Below are positions 21,797 to 31,562 of a DNA stretch of 64,000 bases, piece by piece. Position 1 is the stretch's first letter. Each line of letters begins with the position of its first letter. The position numbers and the translations under genes are program-made. The DNA is from Pyrinomonadaceae bacterium (GTDB lineage Bacteria; Acidobacteriota; Blastocatellia; Pyrinomonadales; Pyrinomonadaceae): positions 150,453 to 214,452 of the forward strand of contig JACMJZ010000007.1 in the NCBI GenBank assembly GCA_014380365.1. Reading direction: 5' to 3'. Under the pieces are notes generated by a model. That model searched no databases, was not told the DNA's origin, and worked only from the letters and a program-made list of their open reading frames with translations.

Positions 21797-23335
21797 CTAG
21801 GCGTCCTCCGCTTCAGATGTGGCGACTGACGACGGCGGAAGAACTTTCATCAAGGCGAAGTGGGTAAGTGCGGCTCCACCAAAACCGACGAACCATGCGT
21901 ACGGATATAGGTCCAATAACCAGCCAACTGTGATTCCGCGCCACTCTAAAATCTTTCCGCCCCAGGCCAGCGTGCAGCCAAGCAACGTAGCGACCACCGC
22001 GCGCCAGTTCCAACCGCCGGCGTAGGTGTAGACGCCTTTCGTCCGATAGAGATCTGGAAGCGCGAGGCGCTTGTTGCGAACCAGCCAGTAGTCAGCGATC
22101 AGCACACCTGCGATAGATCCCAGCCCGCCAGAGTAGCCAACCAGCCAGGCGAAGATGTATCCCGAGGGGTCGGCGAGCAAGCGCCAGGGCTGCATAGCTA
22201 TGCCGAGTATTCCAGTTATCAATCCACCTGTGCGAAACGAAATCCACTTGGGAAAAGCGTTGGCAAAATCGTTGGCAGGCGAGACTACGTTGGCGGCAAT
22301 GTTCACCGCCAGCGTGGCCACTACAACCGTAAACATTGAGACAGCGATGACGACGACGTTTTGAAACTGTCCGACCAGCTTCATCGGATCCCACAGCTCG
22401 TCCATCTTCATGTGCGGATAGATGACCACCGCTGCCGAAGTGATCATCACTCCCATCGCGGCGAACACTGTCATCGTGGTTGGCAAAGCTACAACTTGCC
22501 CGACCACCTGTTCGCGTTGACTACGCCCGAAGCGTGTGAAGTCGGGCATGTTAAGAGACAGCGTCGCCCAGAATCCGATCATGCCCGTTAACGACAGAAT
22601 GAAAATTGGCCAGAATTCTCTGAAGGTGGTGAATTTGCTCTGTTGCGTTAACAGGTAACCAAGCCCGTTTGCCTTCCAGATAGCCCAGCCCAGCAGGAGC
22701 GCGGTCATGATGAGCACAAATGGAGCAGCCCAGTTCTCAACCTTCCTGAGAAGATCCATCCCGCGATAGATGATGTAAATGTTGAGTCCCCAGAAAAGGA
22801 GAAACGAAAGCCACGCGGTGCCCATGTGACCGCCATATGGTCCGCCCAGCAAACCCTCCCAACCGGGAATGATGGCGCCGAAAAAGACGTTCATCGCTTC
22901 GCCGCCGATCCACGCCTGAATGCCAAACCAACCGCAGGCCACGATGGCGCGCATCAGCGCCGGCAAATTCGAACCGTAGGTCCCATAAGCAGCCCGGGCA
23001 AACACTGGGAAGGGAATTCCATACTTCGTGCCTGGATGTGAATTAAGCAGAATGGGCGCGAGCACGATGGTGTTGCCGAGCAGGATCGTAATCAACGCTT
23101 GCCACCAGTTCATACCCGCGCTGATCAGGCCCGAGGAAAGCATGTAAGTCGGGATGCAGTGCGCCATGCTGATCCAGAGCGCCGCGTAGTTGTAGGTGGT
23201 CCAGTTGCGCGCGGAGATTGGAACGGGCGCAAGGTCTTCGTTGTAGAGCGGGCTCCGTCGGACTTCCTGAGCCGCTTCGGGGCCTAGCTCAACGCGGCCG
23301 TCAGCGTGTGCGATAGTCTCGTGGCTATTTGACAT
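21797..23335 (-). CDS. NCS1 family nucleobase/hydantoin:cation symporter
   Basis: 12-TM-like protein; LNSHPGTKYGIPFPVFARAAYGTYGSNLPALMRAIVACGWFGIQ, NMPDFTRF, ADYWLVR. Confidence 0.93.
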   Translation of the reverse strand: MSNSHETIAHADGRVELGPEAAQEVRRSPLYNEDLAPVPISARNWTTYNYAALWISMAHCIPTYMLSSGLISAGMNWWQALITILLGNTIVLAPILLNSHPGTKYGIPFPVFARAAYGTYGSNLPALMRAIVACGWFGIQAWIGGEAMNVFFGAIIPGWEGLLGGPYGGHMGTAWLSFLLFWGLNIYIIYRGMDLLRKVENWAAPFVLIMTALLLGWAIWKANGLGYLLTQQSKFTTFREFWPIFILSLTGMIGFWATLSLNMPDFTRFGRSQREQVVGQVVALPTTMTVFAAMGVMITSAAVVIYPHMKMDELWDPMKLVGQFQNVVVIAVSMFTVVVATLAVNIAANVVSPANDFANAFPKWISFRTGGLITGILGIAMQPWRLLADPSGYIFAWLVGYSGGLGSIAGVLIADYWLVRNKRLALPDLYRTKGVYTYAGGWNWRAVVATLLGCTLAWGGKILEWRGITVGWLLDLYPYAWFVGFGGAALTHFALMKVLPPSSVATSEAEDA

Positions 23336-23379
23336 GGTGTGCTTCGAGCGCTACATCAGCGCGTATTGTGGACACCGAT

Positions 23380-23856
23380 TCACTTTGGCCGGTTCTCATA
23401 AACTTCCCTAAAAGCCTCAAGCAGGGGCAACTCGACGGCGTCGCGGGGTCGTCCGGCGGCACGCTTGCTCGCGATAATGTCGCGTATATTCAAGACCGGA
23501 AAACCACTGGATAGGTCCATGCGACTCTTCGCGCCTTCATAGCTCTCAATTCCATCCGGCGCGAACACCAGATCAATGTCAAACGGCCCAGACTTCAATT
23601 GGACGAAATCCTTACCTCGAACGATCTCTTCGCGAATGCTGGAGTCCAACGCGAATCCCAGGTCTTCGAGCGCGGCAACTATTCGCTTCCCGTTCTCTGG
23701 GTCTTTGCGTGGATAGACATCAACGTCTTGCGTAGTGCCGGGATAGCCGAGCAGGATTGCGCCGCTCTTGCCAATAAACATGTAATCGACTTCATGTTTG
23801 GCGAAGGCTTCGGCAACCTCCACGGCCTGGGCTGGATTAAATTGATCACGCGGCAT
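23380..23856 (-). CDS. Nucleotidyltransferase-fold protein (DUF6036/AbiEii-like)
   Basis: YMFIGKSGAILLGYPGTTQDVDVYPRKDPEN, IDLVFAPDG; overlaps upstream small ORF by 11 nt. Confidence 0.75.
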   Translation of the reverse strand: MPRDQFNPAQAVEVAEAFAKHEVDYMFIGKSGAILLGYPGTTQDVDVYPRKDPENGKRIVAALEDLGFALDSSIREEIVRGKDFVQLKSGPFDIDLVFAPDGIESYEGAKSRMDLSSGFPVLNIRDIIASKRAAGRPRDAVELPLLEAFREVYENRPK

Positions 23857-24085
23857 TCAGGATCTTTTTCTGTAACGAATCCGGCTCGCCGTAGCCGAGG
23901 TACTCCGGTAGATTCTCGCGGCACCATTTTCGATAAGCGGCAGTAGACTCAAACGAACGCCACGGCGCATCGTCCATTACCGGCTTGTAAACGTAGCAGA
24001 ATCCATAGCGCATACGATCTGCGACGCTGCGTTGCAGACTACGCTCACATTGTTGTCGGAAATCGTTTAAGTCGTTGTCCTTCAC
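23846..24085 (-). CDS. Small hypothetical protein, putative partner of the NTase gene
   Basis: 79 aa ORF with overlapping stop/start arrangement with the NTase gene. Confidence 0.6.
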   Translation of the reverse strand: MKDNDLNDFRQQCERSLQRSVADRMRYGFCYVYKPVMDDAPWRSFESTAAYRKWCRENLPEYLGYGEPDSLQKKILNAA

Positions 24086-24117
24086 TGATCGCTTCTCTAC
24101 GGGGTTCCTCGCAGTGG

Positions 24118-25236
24118 TTAACCAAGATTGACGCGCAGATCCTTATTAAATTGGACCTGCGCAACTTCGCACGCTAGTTCGATAATCTCTCCAATATTAC
24201 GCTTGCTGTAGTTAGTGCCAAGCCACCACCCGGGCACGAATTCTACGGCATGCACCTCGGAGAGATCTGATCGTCCGGGATAAAGATCCATGCGGTTTTG
24301 GCTGACGTATCGACGTTTAGTTCCATGTTTACGGGACACGAAGCGTTCTAGAAAGGTGCTATCTCTCTGTGAGAAAAGAGTCAACACTTCCTGCATAACA
24401 TCTCTTGCAGAGCGAGCACCGTGGAACTTTCCGTTGAAATCGAATCCTATTTGAGCCACAGACGAAACGGGGTCGGCGGTGTGTAGAGTCTGAGGTGTAC
24501 CTTTGCGGTCATTCGGTACCTTCGCTCTTGGCGGGGCGGATAAGGGTGCTTCTGCAAGGCGGACGGCTTTCTCACTCAAAAAGCGCGAGCAAAGCTCTAG
24601 ATCGGGCTTATAACCACATAAGACCTCAACCTTTTCAGCAATCAAGTCAAGAAGCAAACTATCCTGCGAAGCAATTAAGTCGACCCATGCGGTAGACAAG
24701 GTTGCTTCCATTACTCGAATACGACGTGCATCTCGATGGTCATGCTGTGCTGCTTCCAGTCCTTGCTCCGATCGTACTCGGTCATAGGAGAGGTACCGAT
24801 TCAACATTTCAGCGCACTCCTTGGAATCACGCTCAATGAGATCAAGCTTGTAAACACGCCGTTCTTGGTAGGTACCTTGTTCTGATGGAAGATAGAAGCT
24901 CCACTCCGGTCCATCCGTCAGAATAAGGAAGGGGATGCCTTGGTGAAAAGCATACTCAAAGAGTTGTCGATCACCACCTTCTGATTGCCCAACTCTCTTC
25001 ACCTCAAGAAAAATCTTCGGCCGCCTAGGCGGTGCGCATAACGCGAAGTCAACTCGTCGTCCTTCGACCGGATATTCCCTCCAAACTGTGTCGGTGTCGT
25101 ATACAGGCCAACCGAGATTCTCTAGCAGCCGGGACACGACCCCAAAAGAAACCGCTGCTTCGTTAGGGAATCGGCCCGCTCTGAGGCTATTTTGAATTGC
25201 TTCTATAGTTGTTAGTAGATCCATTTTGGAACCCAC
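24118..25236 (-). CDS. Type I restriction HsdR N-terminal-like (PD-(D/E)XK nuclease-type) protein
   Basis: RRVDFALCAPPRRPKIFLEVKRVGQSEGGDRQLFEYAFHQGIPFLILTDGPEWSFYLP. Confidence 0.75.
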   Translation of the reverse strand: MGSKMDLLTTIEAIQNSLRAGRFPNEAAVSFGVVSRLLENLGWPVYDTDTVWREYPVEGRRVDFALCAPPRRPKIFLEVKRVGQSEGGDRQLFEYAFHQGIPFLILTDGPEWSFYLPSEQGTYQERRVYKLDLIERDSKECAEMLNRYLSYDRVRSEQGLEAAQHDHRDARRIRVMEATLSTAWVDLIASQDSLLLDLIAEKVEVLCGYKPDLELCSRFLSEKAVRLAEAPLSAPPRAKVPNDRKGTPQTLHTADPVSSVAQIGFDFNGKFHGARSARDVMQEVLTLFSQRDSTFLERFVSRKHGTKRRYVSQNRMDLYPGRSDLSEVHAVEFVPGWWLGTNYSKRNIGEIIELACEVAQVQFNKDLRVNLG

Positions 25237-25249
25237 TCTTACATGTTTC

Positions 25250-26632
25250 TTACATCGACACGCAGGTGCCGCGCTTCAAAAACTGTCCGTCGCCCGCTTT
25301 GCCTTTGTATTCGCCATTCTCGATTACCACCTTGCCGCGCGAGAGCACGGTTTCCACCACGCCTTTGATCTTCTTCCCTTCGTAGGTGCAGTAGTCGACA
25401 TTCATGTGGTTGGTCTTGAGACTCAATGTTTGTTCCTTGTCTGGATCGAAGATTACGATGTCGGCGTCTGAGCCAATGGCAATCGTGCCTTTCTTTGGAA
25501 ACAAGCCAAACATCTTGGCGGCAGCTGTCGATGTTAGCTCGACGAAACGATTGAGGCTGATGCGATTCTCAACCACGCCGCCGTCATAGATCAGCGGCAC
25601 GCGATTCTCGACACCGGGTGCGCCGTTTGGGATCTTTGTAAAGTCGTCCCGGCCCAGTTCCTTCTGTTCTTTCATGCAGAAGGGGCAATGGTCCGTCGAG
25701 ATCACCTGCAGGTCGTCCGTCTTTAGACCTTTCCATAATTCCGCCTGGTTCGACTTGTCTCTGAGCGGCGGAGTCATCACATATTTTGCCCCGTCAAAAC
25801 CCGGCTCGTCGTAGTTGTCGAGTGAAAGGAAGAGATACTGTGGACACGTTTCGGCAAATGCCGGGATGCCCCTGTCACGAGCTTGTCGAACCTGGTTAAG
25901 GGCGTCGGCACATGATAGGTGAACGATGTAGACGGGCGACTCAGCCATCTCCGCAATCGCAATCGCGCGATGCACTCCCTCGGCTTCGGCAATCGTCGGA
26001 CGCGTCAACGCGTGATACTTCGGCGCAGTGTGACCCTTCGCGAGTGCGTGCTTGATGATTTCATTTATGACGATGCCGTTTTCGGCGTGCATGCAGATCA
26101 GGCCACCGCGTTCGCCGGCGGCCAGCATGCCGCGAAAGATCGTGGCATCGTCAACCAGGAAAACGCCGGGGTAGGCCATGAACATTTTGAAGCTCGTGAC
26201 GCCTTCATCCATCGCCGTGTGCAGTTCTTCGATTTGATTGTCCTCGAGCTCGGTGGTGATCAGGTGGAAGCCATAGTCGATCGCCGTCCTGCCTTCGGCC
26301 TTCTGGTGCCAATTATCAATGCCCTGAATCAGCGACTCACCTTTGTACTGTACAGCGAAGTCGATGATGGTGGTGGTGCCGCCGTGGGCCGCGGCGCGGG
26401 TGCCGGTGAGAAAGTCGTCGGAAGCTTGTGTGCCGCCAAAAGGCAGCTCCATGTGCGTGTGCGGATCGATGCCGCCAGGAATAACTAGTTTGCCGGCCGC
26501 ATCGATAGTCTTGTCCGCTTCCATCTCCAGCTTCGCGCCGATGACGGAAACTTTCTCGCCTTCAATGAGAATGTCGGCGCGGTAGTCGTCAGTGGCCGTG
26601 ATCACGCGTCCGTTACGGATTAGGGTTTTCAT
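25250..26632 (-). CDS. Dihydropyrimidinase
   Basis: PGGIDPHTHMELPFGGT, TSFKMFMAYPGVFLVDD, HAENG, ISTDHCPFCMKEQK, GAPGVENRVPLIYDGGV; start MKTLIRNGRV. Confidence 0.94.
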   Translation of the reverse strand: MKTLIRNGRVITATDDYRADILIEGEKVSVIGAKLEMEADKTIDAAGKLVIPGGIDPHTHMELPFGGTQASDDFLTGTRAAAHGGTTTIIDFAVQYKGESLIQGIDNWHQKAEGRTAIDYGFHLITTELEDNQIEELHTAMDEGVTSFKMFMAYPGVFLVDDATIFRGMLAAGERGGLICMHAENGIVINEIIKHALAKGHTAPKYHALTRPTIAEAEGVHRAIAIAEMAESPVYIVHLSCADALNQVRQARDRGIPAFAETCPQYLFLSLDNYDEPGFDGAKYVMTPPLRDKSNQAELWKGLKTDDLQVISTDHCPFCMKEQKELGRDDFTKIPNGAPGVENRVPLIYDGGVVENRISLNRFVELTSTAAAKMFGLFPKKGTIAIGSDADIVIFDPDKEQTLSLKTNHMNVDYCTYEGKKIKGVVETVLSRGKVVIENGEYKGKAGDGQFLKRGTCVSM

Positions 26633-26743
26633 TATTCGTCCTTGCGCAGTCCGGAAACGAAGGTGCCCGACTGTCCTTCTCAAAAGCACCATCGTCGAAC
26701 TGGATTTGGTTTACCCACAGCTTTCGATTTCGGCGTTAGCGTC

Positions 26744-27403
26744 TTAAGAACCGAGCTTGAACGACTTAAGAATGACTGACAGCCCTCCCTTTTCGCCGAC
26801 GTCGTCAACAGAACGGACATCCGGACTTTCAGAGGTAGCCAGCATGATCAGAACGGCTCCCTTTCTTCCCGCTGCGCTCGGGAACAGCACAACGCGTCCA
26901 TAAAAATCCAAGTCTTTAGTCTTGTTGCTATGACTGGTAAAGCGAAATTCGTATCCATCCAGGCCGGCCACACGAACTTCCCCTTCTGAGACCTTCTCAT
27001 ATTCCGGGAAGCCGCCGGAAAATTGTTCGCTGAGTTGGCCTGCGAGACTCGGCATTAATGAGAGCGGCCCATTGCAGTAACCGACTGCGAAGTTCTCGAT
27101 CGTGATCTGGTCTGACGTTAGAGTCTCGACTTTGACAAAATTCGGCGAACTGCCCTGGCCCGCTTCGGAATCACGCTTCCACGAACTAGGATAGTCAAAA
27201 GAGAAATCAACGTAATTCTCCTCCAGCTTCCCGGTAAAACCCGACTTCGAGTTCACATAGCTGGTGGCCCGAGCGTCAATGCCCACCGAGCGGTTACTGT
27301 TGGAACCGTTCTTGTTCGTTGAGTACTCGCTGCCGTAAGCCAACAGCAGAAAAATTCCCAACCCGGTTAATGAAAGCAAGGTCCTCGGTATTTGATTTCT
27401 CAT
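26744..27403 (-). CDS. Hypothetical exported protein
   Basis: N-terminal hydrophobic segment MRNQIPRTLLSLTGLGIFLLLAYG; no family recognised. Confidence 0.6.
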   Translation of the reverse strand: MRNQIPRTLLSLTGLGIFLLLAYGSEYSTNKNGSNSNRSVGIDARATSYVNSKSGFTGKLEENYVDFSFDYPSSWKRDSEAGQGSSPNFVKVETLTSDQITIENFAVGYCNGPLSLMPSLAGQLSEQFSGGFPEYEKVSEGEVRVAGLDGYEFRFTSHSNKTKDLDFYGRVVLFPSAAGRKGAVLIMLATSESPDVRSVDDVGEKGGLSVILKSFKLGS

Positions 27404-27869
27404 TAAAGCTCCTCTTTGAATTTGATCGGGCCACGGCAAAGAACGCCAGGGCCACTGCTGCTAAGTAGAAGACAAGATCTGTCCAATCGAACGATCCCGG
27501 TACCAGACGCGCAAGCTGGCCCAACTCGCTGCCGGCGCCAAGCACGGGCCCGACCCCCAGACAGGCAATCTTGGAAACTGACGCACGCGATCCTGACCAA
27601 ACGTGGCCCATGAAAGCGGTTAGTGCATAGACCCATAATCCGTCGGGCAGGGAATAAACGAACCAGAAAGGTAGCGCCGTTGTCCCGGCGGCGGCAGCCA
27701 GGCGCAACTGCAGAATAATTGGTTCCCAGCCCAGCGCGCGAAACCACTTGAACATCGTCAAGCCGGGATCACGCCAGCAGACGTAGATAAGCCCGCCCAC
27801 GAGCATCGGCAGCACAACATGAAGCAGCAGGAAAGATTTTTTTAGTCTAAGCAAATCAGTGCAACACAC
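27294..27869 (-). CDS. VanZ-like membrane protein (tentative)
   Basis: Multi-TM, GAGSELGQLARLVPGSFDWTDLVFYLAAVALAFFAV; overlaps next ORF by about 110 nt. Confidence 0.5.
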   Translation of the reverse strand: MCCTDLLRLKKSFLLLHVVLPMLVGGLIYVCWRDPGLTMFKWFRALGWEPIILQLRLAAAAGTTALPFWFVYSLPDGLWVYALTAFMGHVWSGSRASVSKIACLGVGPVLGAGSELGQLARLVPGSFDWTDLVFYLAAVALAFFAVARSNSKRSFNEKSNTEDLAFINRVGNFSAVGLRQRVLNEQERFQQ

Positions 27870-27899
27870 GATCGTCCGGCGAGAAGCCCGTCGCTTGGG

Positions 27900-29378
27900 C
27901 TAATAGAGATTCCCTTCGCGCTTGCGGCCGGTGTAGTCGACGTAGACGACTTTCAGTTCCGTGTAAAAATCGAGTGCGGTCGAACCCTGCTCGCGGTCGC
28001 CAATCCCGGTGCCTTTGATTCCGCCGAACGGAATGTGTGCTTCGCCGCCGGTAGTCGGGGAGTTGATGTGCGTCATGCCCGTTTCGATCTCGTCAACAAA
28101 ACGGAAGATGCGCGCCGCGTCATTCGTAAAGATCGATGACGAAAGACCGTACTCGGTGTCGTTGGCGACAATCATGGCCTCTTCGAAATTCTTTACACGC
28201 AGGACGGACAACACCGGGCCGAAGATCTCTTCGCGCGCGATGCGCATGTCAGGCGTGACGTGATCGAAGATTGTCGGGTGCACAAAGAAGCCCCTGTCGA
28301 GGCCGTTGCCGGTGGCGCGACTGCCGCCGCAAAGAAGCGTCGCGCCGTCTTCGCGTCCGACGTCGATGTACTTCAGCACAGTCTTAAATTGACTTTCATC
28401 AACGCTGGGGCCCATCTCGGTTTTTGGATCCATGCCGTCGCCGATTCGCATCGACTCGGCACGCTGCTGTAGCCGCTCAACGAATTCGTCCGCAATTTCG
28501 TTCACAACTACGGCGCGGCTTGTGGCCGTGCAGCGTTGCCCGGAGGATCCAAAGGCGCCCTGGGCGACGGACTCAACGGTCAGATCCAGATCCGCATCTT
28601 CCAGAATGACGACCGGATTCTTGCCCCCCATCTCGCATTGGACCTTCGCGCCGCGCCTCGAGACCTCTTCGTAAAGCCGTATGCCCACCTCATTGGAGCC
28701 GGTGAAAGAAACTGCCTTCACCGCCAGGTGGTTTATGATCTCGTCGCCCGCCTCAGAACCTGAGCCCAGGACCAAATTCAAAACGCCGGGTGGTATTCCA
28801 GCTTCCGCGAATATCTCAACTATGCGCACCGCCGTCGCCGGCGTGAGCGTTGCTGGTTTGAAGACGACTGTATTTCCGGCGACAAGCGCGGGCGCGATCT
28901 TCCAAACCGGAATGGCTACGGGAAAATTCCAGGGAGTGACGCACGCAACGACACCCAGCGGCTGCTTGATGGTGTAGGCGAAGTTTGAAGGCAGCTCCGA
29001 CTGAATTGTTTCCCCATTCATTCGCCGCGACTCACCGGCGCAAAACTCAGCTACATTGATCGAGCGTTGCAGTTCGCCGCGCGATTCAGAGATCGTTTTG
29101 CCTTCTTCGCGGGTGAGAATCTGGGCGAGTTCTTCTTTGTGTTCTTCCAGCAGCCGAGCCGCGCGGGCGACGATTCTTCCGCGCGCGGGCGCCGGAGTGG
29201 CCCGCCATGAAGGAAAATTTTCGGCGGCTGATTCTACCGCGCGCTTTGCTTCCGCGCGGGAAGCCTGTTTCACCGTTCCGATAATGTCGTCGGTGTTCGC
29301 GGGGTTGATGTTATTGACGCTCTTTGACGAAGCAGACTCGACCCACTCGCCGTTGATAAAATTTCGATAAGTATCCAT
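27900..29378 (-). CDS. NAD(P)-dependent aldehyde dehydrogenase (2-oxoglutarate-semialdehyde DH-like)
   Basis: [63 protein letters not shown]; start [13 protein letters not shown]. Confidence 0.93.
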   Translation of the reverse strand: MDTYRNFINGEWVESASSKSVNNINPANTDDIIGTVKQASRAEAKRAVESAAENFPSWRATPAPARGRIVARAARLLEEHKEELAQILTREEGKTISESRGELQRSINVAEFCAGESRRMNGETIQSELPSNFAYTIKQPLGVVACVTPWNFPVAIPVWKIAPALVAGNTVVFKPATLTPATAVRIVEIFAEAGIPPGVLNLVLGSGSEAGDEIINHLAVKAVSFTGSNEVGIRLYEEVSRRGAKVQCEMGGKNPVVILEDADLDLTVESVAQGAFGSSGQRCTATSRAVVVNEIADEFVERLQQRAESMRIGDGMDPKTEMGPSVDESQFKTVLKYIDVGREDGATLLCGGSRATGNGLDRGFFVHPTIFDHVTPDMRIAREEIFGPVLSVLRVKNFEEAMIVANDTEYGLSSSIFTNDAARIFRFVDEIETGMTHINSPTTGGEAHIPFGGIKGTGIGDREQGSTALDFYTELKVVYVDYTGRKREGNLY

Positions 29379-29527
29379 AAACTCTTCGCTCGTTTTGAAG
29401 AACTGCTCCAAACTGCTTCAGACTTCGCCCACTGAATTGTTGCTTGCGGGATGTTGATTGTACAACAACTGGTTCTGGATTTCGCCGCAACTCGCCGCGT
29501 GAGCGCAAAACCTGGGGCCGCCAAACC

Positions 29528-29560
29528 TGGGAGCGCAGGCATCCTGCCTGCAATGAGCGC
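29528..29560. repeat. Dispersed repeat TGGGAGCG(C/T)AGGCATCCTGCCTGCAATGAGCGC, copy 1
   Basis: 32/33 identical to 60131-60163. Confidence 0.85.
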
Positions 29561-29695
29561 CGCCACGGCGCGAACAATTCGGCGCAGCCGCTTACCTCGC
29601 GGTACATGAAGGACCTCACGTTCTGGCGGATCGCTCCAATAACATTTCCGTGCTATATAACTGGCAAGCGGCACTCGATAGTTTCCAAAGACTGC

Positions 29696-31258
29696 ATGAA
29701 CCCCAACGCCACGGAACAATCACACCACAATTTGGCCGACCTACTCGAGCAACGCGCCACGCAAACGCCGGGAAGGCATTTTCTCTTTTCGGAAGCAGAT
29801 GAGCGTAGCTTTACCTATGCCGAGTTTGACCAGGCGGTCACTCGTGTCGCGCGCTTACTTCAGTCCATGGGCATCACGAAAGGTGACGCCGTTAGCCTGT
29901 TGATGCCAAACAGCGCGGAGTACATCATTGCTTACTTCGCTTGTTGGAGACTGGGTGCAGTTGCCGGGCCGGTGAATTCATTACTGAAAGCTGATGAAGT
30001 TGCTTTTGTGATCTCGGATTCGGACGCGAAGGCTGTCATGGTGCATTCCGAGTTCCTGCCAATGATTGAGGGCCTCAAGGACAAGTTGCCAAGTTTGCAA
30101 GCCGTCATCGAATTTGATGATGAAGCAGCAGCGACAAAAGAATTCTCCGAAGACTTAAGTCAGCAAGGGTCGACAAACTTAAGTTTGTCGGACATCAATC
30201 GTGACGACGATGCGATTATCATTTACACCTCAGGCACGACCGGCAAACCAAAAGGCTGTCTGCTCACGCACGGGAATCTAATCGCCAACGCCAGGCAGAT
30301 CAGCGATTGGCTCGGGTTCACCAAAGACGAAAGGCTGTTGAGCATCATGCCGCTGTTTCACATGAACGCGGTATCGGTCACTACGATGTCGGCGTTGTAC
30401 GCCGGCGGGTCAACAGTCGTCAGTCCAAAGTTTTCTGCCTCGCGCTTCTGGCAGATTATCTCCGACTACCAAATCACATCATTCGGTTCGGTGGCGACGA
30501 TGCTGTCCATGCTGTTGACCAAATACCCCGACGGCGTTCCCGCAGGCTTGAAGACTGACCAGTTGCGCTTTGCGATGTGCGGTTCCGCCCCGGTGCCCGC
30601 GGAAGTGATGCAGCGTTTCGAACGAACTTTCAATTGCCTGGTCATCGAGGGGTATGGGCTCTCGGAATCAACCTGCCGCTCAACTTTCAATCCACCCGAC
30701 ACGCGTCGCCGGCCGGGCTCGTGCGGCATGGCCATTGGAAATGAAATGAGAGTGGTTGACGAAGAGGGCAGAGAAGTGGGTGATGGCGGACTCGGCGAGA
30801 TTGTGCTGCGAGGCGAAAACGTCTTAAAGGGTTACTACAAAAACCCGGAGGCAAACAAGACCGCTTTCCGAGACGGTTGGTTTCACACGGGTGACATCGG
30901 CTACCGCGATGCAGACGGGTTTTTCTACATCGTCGATCGCAAGAGTGACATGATCATTCGCGGCGGTGAAAATATCTACCCGCGCGAGATCGACGAGGTT
31001 CTCTATCAACACCCAGCCGTAGCTGCCGCCGCGACCATCGGAGTCCCCGACGATCTCTACGGAGAAGAAGTTTCTGCGTTCATCGTGCTAAGAGGGGGGA
31101 TGGAAGCGACTGAGGAGGAAATGATCTCCTATTGCAGGGAACACCTGGCGGATTTCAAGTGCCCCAAGACTATCCACTTCGTTGCCGACATTCCCAAGGG
31201 TCCCACCGGAAAACTTCTCAAACGTGAGTTAACTCGCCAGTTCACCGACCCCAAATAG
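29696..31258 (+). CDS. AMP-dependent acyl-CoA synthetase/ligase
   Basis: IIYTSGTTGKPKGCLLTHGN, GYGLSESTC, YKNPEANKTAFRDGWFHTGDIGYRDADGFFYIVDRKSDMIIRGGENIYPREID, PTGKLLKREL; ORF extension upstream of 29696 is repeat-derived. Confidence 0.94.
   Translation: MNPNATEQSHHNLADLLEQRATQTPGRHFLFSEADERSFTYAEFDQAVTRVARLLQSMGITKGDAVSLLMPNSAEYIIAYFACWRLGAVAGPVNSLLKADEVAFVISDSDAKAVMVHSEFLPMIEGLKDKLPSLQAVIEFDDEAAATKEFSEDLSQQGSTNLSLSDINRDDDAIIIYTSGTTGKPKGCLLTHGNLIANARQISDWLGFTKDERLLSIMPLFHMNAVSVTTMSALYAGGSTVVSPKFSASRFWQIISDYQITSFGSVATMLSMLLTKYPDGVPAGLKTDQLRFAMCGSAPVPAEVMQRFERTFNCLVIEGYGLSESTCRSTFNPPDTRRRPGSCGMAIGNEMRVVDEEGREVGDGGLGEIVLRGENVLKGYYKNPEANKTAFRDGWFHTGDIGYRDADGFFYIVDRKSDMIIRGGENIYPREIDEVLYQHPAVAAAATIGVPDDLYGEEVSAFIVLRGGMEATEEEMISYCREHLADFKCPKTIHFVADIPKGPTGKLLKRELTRQFTDPK
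30171..30194. repeat. CGACAAACTTAAGTTTGTCGGACA repeat copy inside a CDS
   Basis: Differs from intergenic copies 14549-14572 and 54388-54411 at one base; contains a perfect 20-bp palindrome. Confidence 0.85.
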
Positions 31259-31308
31259 AATATCAGTGGGGTCCCTGGCTGGCCTAAAATTCTACCCACT
31301 TCACGGTT

Positions 31309-31337
31309 TTGACAAGGACCTATCATTCGCATAAAGT
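31309..31337 (+). promoter_or_regulatory. Sigma70-like promoter, copy 1
   Basis: TTGACA (31309-31314) - 17 nt - TAAAGT (31332-31337). Confidence 0.75.
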
Positions 31338-31363
31338 ACGCCCGCTTGACACAGTGTAGCTTG

Positions 31364-31515
31364 CACACCGCCGGATAGGGTGCGGACCCCGGACGGTAGC
31401 GTGTGATGTTGGAACGACAAGCCTCGGGATTTGCCCCCGCTTTGCTTCACCGTTTCCTACCACATCACGATAGCTCTGCTTAACTCCCTGGCGTTGAAAT
31501 TTAGTCTCGCCAGCT
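31364..31515 (+). ncRNA. Structured 5' leader, candidate cis-regulatory RNA, copy 1
   Basis: Stem CACAC..GTGTG with nested CCGCCGG/CCGGACGG and GGGT/ACCC; second stem-loop GGAACGACAAGCCTCGGG..CCCGCTTTGCTTCACCGTTTCC; third hairpin CTGGCG..CGCCAG; duplicated at 32734-32885. Confidence 0.7.
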
Positions 31516-31562
31516 GTAGGTCGGAAACGAAGACCTCCCACATCATCCAAAGGAGCAGCCCC

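Noticed and set aside
29444-29695. 84-residue N-terminal extension of the acyl-CoA synthetase
   Set aside because: Crosses a dispersed repeat; family homology starts after 29696.
31364-31457. c-di-GMP-I (GEMM) riboswitch
   Set aside because: Superficial GGAACGACAAGCC similarity only; the CAAACC receptor, GAAA tetraloop and GACGCAAAGCC segments are missing.
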